Source: Phenylobacterium sp. (lineage in GTDB: Bacteria > Pseudomonadota > Alphaproteobacteria > Caulobacterales > Caulobacteraceae). From it: a stretch of DNA of 64,000 nt. Position numbers and translations under genes: made by a program. Shown piece by piece: positions 8,814-16,060 of the stretch. Under the pieces are notes generated by a model that searched no databases, was not told the origin of the DNA, and saw only the letters and a program-made list of their open reading frames with translations. Where the stretch lies: positions 1 through 64,000 of the forward strand of contig NZ_PNLB01000004.1 in assembly GCF_013822795.1 (NCBI RefSeq), in the 5' to 3' direction. Numbering within the stretch: position 1 is the first letter of the stretch; each line of letters begins with the position of its first letter.

Positions 8814-10298
8814 TCACCCCGCCCGTACGACCTCGGGCAATTGCTGCGTCCCGTCGAGCAGCCCTTGGGTCGGGACGTAGGTGCGGACCAGCAGCGCGAA
8901 CTGGCCGGCCGGCGCCGGCAGCCAGTTGGCCTTGGCGGTCGGATCGGCGGGCTCGCGGTGCGACATTGTCAGGGTCAGCGAGCCGTCGCCGGCGAAGACC
9001 AGTTCGTTGGCGTCGAGATTGACCGTGCCGAGGTTGGTCCGCCCGTTCGGGCTGTCGGCCAGCATGTAGTAGTCCTCGTCGTACATGCTGAGCGACCAGA
9101 AGCCGCCGCGCGTGCGGTCGACCGGCGGCAGGCCGTCCTTCGGGAAGGTGAGCGTGTAGGCGTAGCGGCCCTCGAGCAGCGCCCCCTTCGCGTCCGTGCC
9201 GCGAACGAAGTAGATCGCCTCGTGAAAGTCGTTGACATAGATGTAGATCACCGCGGCCTGGGCGCGGCCGAACCAGTCGGTTCCCCAGGCGCCGCCGTTC
9301 TCTTGCCGCTGCCAGCCGCCGCCGGCCCCGACGCCGACCTGATGGTACTTGGCGGACTCGAAGAGCTCGGCCTCGGCGACCAGCGCGACGCGATCGATCA
9401 GCGCCTTCCAGGCCGGGCCGCTGGCGCGCAGGGCCAGCAGGGTGCGGGCCTGATCGGCCATCGGTGCGTCGTCGCTCGAGACCTGGGGATTGAAGTCCAG
9501 CGCCGCCTTGAGGTCGTCCCAGAAGGTGGCGGCGTGGACCGGCCGGGCGCGCAGCATGTCGGGATCGGCGGCGATCATCTGCGGCGTGATCGGCGGGGTG
9601 AAGACCTTGTTGCGGGCGCTGGCCTCGCAGTCGAAGGTCCGCAGTCCCGGCTGGTCCTGGCCCAAGGGATAGACGCCGATCTGGTTGAGGACCTTGCGCG
9701 CCTGGGCCTTCGACTCCGGCGAATGGGCGGTGTAGCTGCGCCCGAAGAGCCCGGTGACGTTGGTCGGCGAGCGCAGCACGTCGATGAAGCCCTCGGGCTT
9801 TTCGCCCTGCCAGTCCGGCCCGACCACCAGCAGCTTGCCGCCGGGGGTTCCGGAGGCCGAACCGACTTGGTGGGTCACGGTGGTGAAGAGGTCGACGATC
9901 TGGATCGTCCAGTAGTGTCCCTCGGGAACCTCCGTCGGGGTCTGGACCACGAGCGCTTCGGTGGTCAGGTCTGCGAAGGAGACGCCGTAGATGGTGTCGC
10001 TGTTGGGGGTGACGACCTTGCGCTGGGCCGGCGACATGTAGTCGTCGAGATAGCCCATGGCGTTCTTCGGCGCGCCGGGGAACAGGCCGAAGGTGGCGCC
10101 GGGACCGGCCTTCATCACCTCCCACGAACTGGTGCGCCCGAAGGTGTCGACCGCCGGATAGCCCCAGTAGAACACCAGCTTGGCCAGGGCCTCGACATAG
10201 GCCTCGTTGGCCAGCTTGGCCGGCACGCCGGCCGAGTTGGCGAGGTCTGGATGGGCGGCGTTGAACTGCCGCGCGACGTAAGGCGTGGTGTCCGGCAT
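8814..10298 (-). CDS. DUF1254/DUF1214 domain protein
   Basis: 494 residues with no signal peptide. An N-terminal DUF1254 region (VFYWGYPAVDTFGR, VVTPNSDTIYGVSFADL, GHYWTIQIVDLFT) is followed by a C-terminal DUF1214 region (FWSLSMYDEDYYML, REPADPTAKANWLPAP). This two-domain family is widespread in proteobacteria and has no established biochemical function. A paralogue with the same architecture is at 24082-25527. AGGAG lies just upstream of ATG 10298. Confidence 0.85.
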   Translation of the reverse strand: MPDTTPYVARQFNAAHPDLANSAGVPAKLANEAYVEALAKLVFYWGYPAVDTFGRTSSWEVMKAGPGATFGLFPGAPKNAMGYLDDYMSPAQRKVVTPNSDTIYGVSFADLTTEALVVQTPTEVPEGHYWTIQIVDLFTTVTHQVGSASGTPGGKLLVVGPDWQGEKPEGFIDVLRSPTNVTGLFGRSYTAHSPESKAQARKVLNQIGVYPLGQDQPGLRTFDCEASARNKVFTPPITPQMIAADPDMLRARPVHAATFWDDLKAALDFNPQVSSDDAPMADQARTLLALRASGPAWKALIDRVALVAEAELFESAKYHQVGVGAGGGWQRQENGGAWGTDWFGRAQAAVIYIYVNDFHEAIYFVRGTDAKGALLEGRYAYTLTFPKDGLPPVDRTRGGFWSLSMYDEDYYMLADSPNGRTNLGTVNLDANELVFAGDGSLTLTMSHREPADPTAKANWLPAPAGQFALLVRTYVPTQGLLDGTQQLPEVVRAG

Positions 10299-10400
10299 CG
10301 GGCGCTCCTGTGACGGAGACGACGCTATGGGGCCGGACCTGAGGCGGTTATCCGGGAGCGCCCTGATGGCGCGGGCCCAGTCTACCGAGAGTGCTGCCGG

Positions 10401-11318
10401 CTAGGCGCTGCGGATTGCTTTCCAGTGGTCGAGGCGCTGGGCGATCAGGGCGGTGCGGGCGGCGTCGTCGCGGCCGTCCATGATCGCGACCTCGTCCGGG
10501 GCGGCGCGCAGATAGGTTCCGGAGGTGCGGGCGTTGAGGTCGGGCTGGCTGGCCGACAGGGTGGTGAAATAGCCCGAGGCGCGGTCGGGGGCTTCGAGTT
10601 TGAGCTCGCCGGTTCCGTGCAGCTGCGGGGCGTCGGGATCGAGCGGGCGCTCGCCGTTCCAGTAGTAGAACAGGCCGGCCGGATCGCGCCGCTCCTTCAC
10701 CGCCTCGCTCCAGTAGCGCGAGGAGAGGGCGCCGTCCTCGCGCCAGGCCCGGCCGGTCATCTCCAGCTCGCCGCCGCGGGCGCGGGCGATCCGCATGAGG
10801 CTGAGCGCCGAGGGCTCGCGCTCGGTGCGGGCGGTCAGCGAGAACTGCCACCAGGCGCCTTCGATGCGGGCCAGGGCGCGTTCGGCCTCGATGGCGCCGC
10901 GCAGCTTCTGGAGCATGGCCTTGGTCTCGGCGGCGGTCAGCGCGTCCTCGTAGCGCACGCAGGTCAGGCCGAGCAGGTCGGTGGGCAGCTTCGCGCCGCG
11001 GGCGTGCAGGATGAAGGTGCGGCGCATGCCGAGCACGCCGCCGAACAGCCCCGCCTCGAAGACCACGTTGTCGCGCGGCGAGGCCTGGGCGGACTCATGG
11101 TCGGGGGCGGCGGCGGTCCAGTCGTCCTGGGCGAAGACGAAGGCGGCGAAGTCGACCTGGCCGGTCAGCTCCAGCAGGCGGCCGAGCGTGGTGGTGCCGG
11201 GGTTGAACGTCGTGGTCCAGGGCTCGACCTCGGCGACGTCGGCCAGGCCGCGGGTCAGGGCGGCGAGCAGCTTGGCCTGCTTGCCCGAGGAGCCCAGGAA
11301 GATGCGCGGCTTGTCCAT
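10401..11318 (-). CDS. TIR-like (CAP12/Pycsar-effector type, PF10137-like) protein with beta-rich C-terminal domain
   Basis: 305 residues. Residues 1-145 fit the TIR-like nucleotide-binding domain of CAP12/Pycsar effectors: PRIFLGSSGKQAKLLAAL (strand A), VDFAAFVFAQDDW, then PRDNVVFEAGLFGGVLGM with the putative catalytic Glu88, and TFIL. Family members cleave NAD+ when activated in antiphage defence. Residues 155-280 are a Trp/Tyr/Gly-patterned, predicted all-beta region (GAWWQFSL, GRAWREDG, GLFYYWNGE, GTGELKLE, GYFTT, GTYLRA) that looks like a small beta-barrel sensor. I do not recognise a STING or SAVED domain. No cyclase is adjacent. ATG 11318 is chosen because GGAGG precedes it and the upstream extension is not conserved-looking. 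Confidence 0.75.
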   Translation of the reverse strand: MDKPRIFLGSSGKQAKLLAALTRGLADVAEVEPWTTTFNPGTTTLGRLLELTGQVDFAAFVFAQDDWTAAAPDHESAQASPRDNVVFEAGLFGGVLGMRRTFILHARGAKLPTDLLGLTCVRYEDALTAAETKAMLQKLRGAIEAERALARIEGAWWQFSLTARTEREPSALSLMRIARARGGELEMTGRAWREDGALSSRYWSEAVKERRDPAGLFYYWNGERPLDPDAPQLHGTGELKLEAPDRASGYFTTLSASQPDLNARTSGTYLRAAPDEVAIMDGRDDAARTALIAQRLDHWKAIRSA

Positions 11319-11403
11319 GTGGTCCTCCGGCCGGAGGGGCCAGAGTGCCGGGGCGGCGGGCGGCCGCGCCATCCGGGCTTTCCCGCAGAGCGGGGGCGTA
11401 GAC

Positions 11404-12099
11404 TCAGCGCCGAGACCACACGACCAGCGGGCCGATAGGATCGAACCCGCGTTGCTGGGCTGAGGCATTTCCGCCGGCTTCGTAGCAGACGACGGCGCGT
11501 TGCGGCAGCAACGAGGCGACGGCCGCCAGGGCCTGACCGCGTGATCCGAACACATTGGTCAGGCCGATCACGCCGGCGGCTTCGTAGGCGATCGCGCCGG
11601 CTATGATTTGGTCTTCGGCGTCGAAGCCGCCGAGGACATGAACTTGGGCGTCGCGCAGCAGGCCGTCGGGAAAGGTTCGGGCGGGTGCGACATGGTCGTC
11701 CCCGCGCCAAGCACGCTCCCAGCGGTTCAGATCGGGGAGCTCGACTCGCCGCCAGCGCACGTCGTCGCGCAGGGCGGGCGCGCCGACCGGCTCGCGCCAG
11801 AGCCAGGTGGCGGCGAAAAGCTGCTCCAGGCCGGCTTCGGCGAGGGGCAGGGATGCGAAGCTATCCTTGACGCTGAACTCGAACGCCGACCGCCCGGCGA
11901 GGTCGTGGATGAACCTGGTCTGGACCTGGAGATCGGCGTCGGGATCGACGGTCACGACGTTGGGGTAGAACTGCGGGGTCTCTAGGGCGCAGAACCACAG
12001 GCCGTGCGCGCGCTCGACAGGGAGGCCATGCGCCTTCCACACGGCGGCGCACCATTCGGCGTTGTTGCGCGCTGCGATCGCGTCTCTTCTCTCGAACAC
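11404..12099 (-). CDS. Hypothetical protein, GNAT-like C-terminal half
   Basis: 231 residues of uncertain family. The C-terminal third (DQIIAGAIAYEAAGVIGLTN, VFGSRGQALAAVASLL, VVCYEAGGNASAQQRGFDPI, GPLVVW) has the order of features seen in degenerate GNAT acetyltransferases: a strand with a beta-bulge, a CoA-loop-like segment, and a final GF.PIGPL strand. The classic Q/RxxGxG/A motif is weak. The start is GTG 12099, 16 nt downstream of the CDP-alcohol transferase stop, so it is probably cotranscribed with it and with the TIR-like gene. The function is unknown. Confidence 0.5.
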   Translation of the reverse strand: MFERRDAIAARNNAEWCAAVWKAHGLPVERAHGLWFCALETPQFYPNVVTVDPDADLQVQTRFIHDLAGRSAFEFSVKDSFASLPLAEAGLEQLFAATWLWREPVGAPALRDDVRWRRVELPDLNRWERAWRGDDHVAPARTFPDGLLRDAQVHVLGGFDAEDQIIAGAIAYEAAGVIGLTNVFGSRGQALAAVASLLPQRAVVCYEAGGNASAQQRGFDPIGPLVVWSRR

Positions 12100-12115
12100 T
12101 CTGGACTCTCGAAAG

Positions 12116-12787
12116 CTAGGCGTCGCGCCCCGCCAGCCGCGCGGCCAGGGTGCGGGTGCGGCGCACGACGGTCCAGGCGGCGCCGGCGACGATGACCAGC
12201 AGGCCGAGGATCAGGCTCTGGCCGTCCCAGTCCCACATCGGCTCGAAGGCGGCGATGGCGCAGGTGAGGGTCAGCGCGGCCATGCGGTGCGGCTTGGCCA
12301 TGGGGCCGGAGAAATCGGCCGGGAAACCGAGGCCGCGGCCGAGCTCCCGGACGTAGGCGGTGAGCACGGCCAGCACCGCAGCCGCCCAGCCGAGCGGCGC
12401 GCCGAGGGTGAAGCCGGCCAGGCCCGCGCAGTAGCCGGCCCCGACCAGGAACAGGGCGTCGGCGATGCGGTCGGGCAGCTCGTTCCAGATTGGGCCGGAG
12501 GGACCGCCCTTGCCGTGCTCGACCGCGACCATGCCGTCGAGCAGGTTGCAGAGCAGGCGCAGCTGGATGCAGACCCCGGCCCCGATCAGCAGCACGCCGC
12601 GATGGAACGGCGTCTGGTCGCCGGCGGCGTAGAGGAAGGCCAGCAGGCCGAGCAGGGCGAAGATGATGCTGCCGGCCGAAATCATGTCCGGGCTGGCGCC
12701 GGCCTTGGCCAGGCCCGAGGCCAGGCCCTGGGCCCAGCCGGTTCCGCGCGACTTCAGGGGGCGGCGGTTCTCTGGGGTCTCGGTCAT
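12116..12787 (-). CDS. CDP-alcohol phosphatidyltransferase (YnbA-like variant)
   Basis: 223 residues with about six TM helices. The CDP-AP signature is recognisable but altered: the canonical Dx2DGx2ARx8Gx3Dx3D is here N81-x2-D84-G85-x2-A88-V89-x8-G98-x3-N102-x3-D106, with Asp110 following. So two Asp positions are Asn and the Arg is Val. E. coli YnbA shares the Asn substitutions as I recall them, and YnbA also sits beside a CdsA-like gene, as here. The expected reaction is CMP-releasing head-group transfer to a lipid; the acceptor is unknown. ATG 12787 overlaps the upstream stop (ATGA). Confidence 0.8.
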   Translation of the reverse strand: MTETPENRRPLKSRGTGWAQGLASGLAKAGASPDMISAGSIIFALLGLLAFLYAAGDQTPFHRGVLLIGAGVCIQLRLLCNLLDGMVAVEHGKGGPSGPIWNELPDRIADALFLVGAGYCAGLAGFTLGAPLGWAAAVLAVLTAYVRELGRGLGFPADFSGPMAKPHRMAALTLTCAIAAFEPMWDWDGQSLILGLLVIVAGAAWTVVRRTRTLAARLAGRDA

Positions 12788-13179
12788 TTGGGAGCCTTGG
12801 CTTGGCCGCGCGCCAGGGTCGCGGCGTAGACGACGGCGTAGAGGGTCGAGACCGACCACGGCACGGCGATGGTGCGGACGATCTCCGGGGTGCCGATCAG
12901 CTTGTGCACGGCCACCAGCAGGGCGAGCACGGCGCTGGCGGTGATCGCCGGCGGGACGACGTAGGCGAGGGCGCCGGGGAAGCGCGGGCTCATCGCCTCG
13001 AGCGCGCGCTTGAGCACCAGGGTGATCAGGCCTGACAGCACGCCTTGCGCCACGGCGGGCAGGGCGGCGGCGGCCAGGCCGTGGCCGGAGTTGGCCAGCA
13101 GCGCCCAGCCGCCCATGGCCAGGAACGCGAATCCGACATGGGCGAAGGTGGTGCCGGCGAAGGTGCGGAGCGCGCTCAA
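12784..13179 (-). CDS. Hypothetical four-TM membrane protein coupled to CDP-alcohol transferase
   Basis: 131 residues, almost entirely hydrophobic, with about four predicted TM helices (near 10-30, 38-58, 70-92 and 100-122). No family is recognised. Its stop overlaps the ATG of the CDP-alcohol transferase (ATGA), implying translational coupling. The only available start in this frame is TTG 13179 and no good ribosome site precedes it, so the N-terminus is uncertain. It is divergent from the CdsA-like gene. Confidence 0.6.
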   Translation of the reverse strand: MSALRTFAGTTFAHVGFAFLAMGGWALLANSGHGLAAAALPAVAQGVLSGLITLVLKRALEAMSPRFPGALAYVVPPAITASAVLALLVAVHKLIGTPEIVRTIAVPWSVSTLYAVVYAATLARGQAKAPK

Positions 13180-13274
13180 AGGTGGCAGGACGAGGCTTTG
13201 CTGCTGGGGGATGGAATCTGCGCCGTCATCGGCTGTACGGTCAAGCCAGCGAACCAGCGGGGAGCAGCTAACGG

Positions 13275-14240
13275 ATGGACGCGGTCACGGCCTTTTTCGC
13301 GCAGCAGTCGCCGGTGGTGCTTTGGGGCCTCGGCGGGGTGCTGGCGGTGCTGACCCTGGCGGTGGGGATCACGGCGCTGCTGCCGGTGCTCAAGCCGGCC
13401 GGCGATTTCACCAACCTGCGCCAGCGGATCGCCTCGTGGTGGGTGATGATCGCGCTGCTGGCCGGGGCGCTGCTGCTGGGCTGGCAGGCGTTCACGGCGC
13501 TGATGATCGTGATCTCGTTCATCGCCCTGCGCGAGTTCCTGTCGCTGGCGCCGGTGCGGCGCGAGGACCGGCTGATCGTGCTGGCCGCGTTCGTGGCGAT
13601 GGGGATCAACTACCTCTTCATCATCCTCGACGACTACGGCCTCTATCGGGTGTTCATCCCGACCTACGTGTTCCTGATCATCCCGTTCCTGATGGCCTGC
13701 ATCGGCCAGACGCGGGCGTTCCTGGCGACCACGGCGACGTTCCACTGGGCCATCGTCACCTGCGTCTACAACCTCGGCTACATCGCCTTCCTGATGCGCA
13801 CGCCGGCCGCCGAGGCGCAGCCGGCCGGGGCGGCGGGGCTGGTGTTCTTCCTGCTGGTGGTCACCGAGGCCAACGACGTGGCGCAGTACGTCTGGGGCAA
13901 GCTGTTCGGGAAGCGGAAGATCGTCCCCAAGGTCAGCCCCAACAAGACCTGGGAGGGCTTCATCGGCGGCTGGGTGACGACGAGCGCGCTGATCTGGTTC
14001 CTGGGTCCCGTGTTCACGCCGCTGAGCGGGATCGGGCTGGCGACGCTGGCCCTCTTCCTGCCGCTGGCGGGCTTCGCCGGCGACGTGACGATGAGCGCCA
14101 TCAAGCGCGACATCGGGGTCAAGGACACCAGCGCGCTGATTCCGGGCCATGGCGGCCTGCTGGACCGGGCCGACAGCCTGACCTTCACCGCGCCGCTCTA
14201 CTTCCACATCCTCGCCTACTTCGCCCTGGGGCACTTCTGA
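13275..14240 (+). CDS. CdsA-like phosphatidate cytidylyltransferase (YnbB-like)
   Basis: 321 residues with about eight TM helices. The full CDP-diglyceride synthase signature is present near the C-terminus: MSAIKRDIGVKDTSALIPGH followed by GGLLDRAD, plus upstream NKTWEGFIGG. It should convert phosphatidate and CTP to CDP-diacylglycerol. Its partners are the CDP-alcohol transferase on the opposite strand and the PlsC-like acyltransferase whose ATG overlaps its stop. This looks like a dedicated phospholipid branch, as in ynbAB, rather than the housekeeping cdsA, which normally sits with uppS and dxr. Confidence 0.88.
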   Translation: MDAVTAFFAQQSPVVLWGLGGVLAVLTLAVGITALLPVLKPAGDFTNLRQRIASWWVMIALLAGALLLGWQAFTALMIVISFIALREFLSLAPVRREDRLIVLAAFVAMGINYLFIILDDYGLYRVFIPTYVFLIIPFLMACIGQTRAFLATTATFHWAIVTCVYNLGYIAFLMRTPAAEAQPAGAAGLVFFLLVVTEANDVAQYVWGKLFGKRKIVPKVSPNKTWEGFIGGWVTTSALIWFLGPVFTPLSGIGLATLALFLPLAGFAGDVTMSAIKRDIGVKDTSALIPGHGGLLDRADSLTFTAPLYFHILAYFALGHF

Positions 14241-14878
14241 TGCGCTGGTTCCGCCGCCTCGTCCTGGTGCTGATCGGCCGTCCGATCGCGCGCGTGTTCA
14301 CCGGGGCCGACATCATCGGGCGCGAGAAGCTGCCGCTGAAGGGGCCGGCGATCCTGGCGGCGAACCACGCCAGCCACGTCGACACCATTCTGATGCTGAC
14401 GCTCTACCCGTCGAAGGGGCTGGACCGGGTGCGGCCGGCGGCGGCGGCCGACTACTTCCTGCGCGGCGGGCTGATCAGCTGGCTGTCGAACACCATCATC
14501 GGCATCGTGCCGGTGGCCCGCGACAAGGCCGGGACCGGGGTCGACGTGCTGGCCCCGGTGCGCGCGGCGCTGGAGGCCGGCGACATCGTGCTGATCTTTC
14601 CGGAGGGCACGCGCGGCGACGGCGAGGAGATGGCGCAGCTGAAGAGCGGCGTGGCGCGGCTGGCGGCGGACGTGCCGCAGGCGCCGGTCTATCCGATCTG
14701 GCTGCAGGGCGCGGGCCGGGTGCTGCCCAAGGGCGAGGCGCTGCCGGTGCCGATGAACTGCACGGTGCTGGTCGGCGACCCGCTGCATTGGCAGGGCGAC
14801 CGGAAGGCTTTCCTGGAGGAGCTGCGCGTGCGGCTGGAGGACCTGAAGGCCAAGGCTCCGCCGCAGCGGTGGGCTTAG
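14240..14878 (+). CDS. PlsC-like 1-acyl-sn-glycerol-3-phosphate acyltransferase
   Basis: 212 residues. The acyltransferase block I motif is NHASHVD (His43, Asp48) and block III is FPEGTRG; an N-terminal membrane-anchoring helix precedes them. The reaction is acyl transfer to lysophosphatidate, giving the phosphatidate used by the CdsA-like enzyme. The start ATG 14240 overlaps the upstream TGA by one base, so the two genes are translationally coupled. The same frame is open far upstream, but that part is antisense or overlap and is not a fusion. Confidence 0.88.
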   Translation: MRWFRRLVLVLIGRPIARVFTGADIIGREKLPLKGPAILAANHASHVDTILMLTLYPSKGLDRVRPAAAADYFLRGGLISWLSNTIIGIVPVARDKAGTGVDVLAPVRAALEAGDIVLIFPEGTRGDGEEMAQLKSGVARLAADVPQAPVYPIWLQGAGRVLPKGEALPVPMNCTVLVGDPLHWQGDRKAFLEELRVRLEDLKAKAPPQRWA

Positions 14879-14886
14879 GCGTCTAG

Positions 14887-14910
14887 TTGCTCCCCCAGCG
14901 GGGGAGGATC
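14887..14910. repeat. Minimal copy of dispersed hairpin element (family 1)
   Basis: TTGCTCCCCCAGCGGGGGAG continuing GATC keeps only the two outer ends of the element described at 32516, 48595, 53481 and 57717. The roughly 90-100 bp interior is missing, leaving a single perfect stem. It lies between the stop of plsC and the convergent flavoprotein gene. Confidence 0.7.
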
Positions 14911-14916
14911 TAGGAG

Positions 14917-15996
14917 CTACTTCTGCCGGGGCGGCTTCAGGTCCTGGCCGGCCATCAGCAGCTTGCCGGCGTGCCGGGCCTTGGCGGCTTCGACCAGGGT
15001 GAGCGCGGCGTTGCGGACCTCGTCCTGGATCGCCTGGTCGGCGTCGAGTTCCTCGTGGTTGGTGGCGTAGGGCTTCCAGTAGCCGATGTAGCGGTCGAGC
15101 TCGGCGTTCACGCCGGCGGGGACCAGGTCCATGAACCGCAGCCAGTCCGAGACGCTGCGGCGGACGTTCTCGGCGCCTTCGACGTCGCCGTGGACGACGA
15201 CTGAAAACACCCGGCCCTCCAGGTGCTTGGGGTAGGGCCAGCCCTTCAGTTCCTCGGCCTTGGCCTTCTTGGCGTCCTTGCCGTGGGTCAGGGTGGGGTC
15301 GGGGTTGCCGCCGTCGGCGCAGACCAGCCGGTCCATCATCAGCTTGAGCGGCGAGGAGACCTGGTACCAGTTGACCGGGGTGATGATCATCACCCCGTGG
15401 GCCTCGACCCACATCGGGTAGATCTCGTTCATCCAGTCGTGGACCTGGCCCAGCGAATAGTTGGGATAGCAGGAGCACGGCCAGTGGCAGAGGGCGGCGG
15501 CGGTCGAGAAGCAGGCCTTGCAGGGATGGATTTCGCGGCCGTACTCGGAGGCGAGGCGCGAGAGGTCGAGCAGGTTCACCGCAACACCCTCCTCCTCCAT
15601 CGCCTCGCGAGCCAGGTCGGCCAAGCGGTAGGACTTGGACATCTCGCCGGGGCAGGTGTGCTCGCTGCGCGAAGAGGCGTTGATCACCAGCACGCGGCAG
15701 GGGCCGTCGTCGTCGTCATGCCGGACCTGGGCCGCTTCGATCGCGGCCTTCGTCGCCAGCCAGTCGACGGATAGGTCATAGTCGGGATCGGCGTAGCCGG
15801 GGCCGGCCTTGCGGGTGACCGGAGCCTTGCGGGCGTTGTCGTAGGCGTCCCAGGCGGCGGTCGCGATCTTGTCCAGCTCGACGGCGAGCGCTTCGAAGGC
15901 GGGGTCCACGAAGGCCGAGAGATAGCGGCGGCGGAACTCCTCCTCATCGAGCTGCGGGCTCGGCATCCCCTTGCGGGGTTCGGGAACGCGCGTCAT
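14917..15996 (-). CDS. Flavodoxin-like NAD(P)H-dependent FMN reductase / iron-sulfur flavoprotein-like
   Basis: 359 residues. After a charged 95-residue N-terminal extension comes a flavodoxin-like fold: RVLVINASSRSEHTCPGEMSKS (phosphate-binding loop), a Cys-rich segment (HPCKACFSTAAALCHWPCSC), and VMIITPVNWYQVSSPLKLMM, typical of the FMN-reductase family. The extra Cys cluster resembles iron-sulfur flavoproteins but the spacing is not a clear 4Fe-4S motif. It is a probable cytosolic oxidoreductase with unknown electron acceptor. Confidence 0.75.
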   Translation of the reverse strand: MTRVPEPRKGMPSPQLDEEEFRRRYLSAFVDPAFEALAVELDKIATAAWDAYDNARKAPVTRKAGPGYADPDYDLSVDWLATKAAIEAAQVRHDDDDGPCRVLVINASSRSEHTCPGEMSKSYRLADLAREAMEEEGVAVNLLDLSRLASEYGREIHPCKACFSTAAALCHWPCSCYPNYSLGQVHDWMNEIYPMWVEAHGVMIITPVNWYQVSSPLKLMMDRLVCADGGNPDPTLTHGKDAKKAKAEELKGWPYPKHLEGRVFSVVVHGDVEGAENVRRSVSDWLRFMDLVPAGVNAELDRYIGYWKPYATNHEELDADQAIQDEVRNAALTLVEAAKARHAGKLLMAGQDLKPPRQK

Positions 15997-16060
15997 CGGC
16001 GGCCTCCTTGCGGGAGGCCAACGTGAGGCGGGGAGGGCGGTTCCGAACGCCTTGCCGGTG

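Noticed and set aside
10401..13179. Full CBASS or Pycsar operon
   Set aside because: Only a TIR-like protein is present. None of the neighbours is a nucleotidyltransferase or cyclase, so a complete known system cannot be claimed.
13010..14878. 622-codon frame that appears to fuse an N-terminal region to the PlsC-like protein
   Set aside because: The upstream 410 codons are out of frame with the CdsA-like gene and lack protein-like sequence; PlsC begins at the overlapping ATG 14240.
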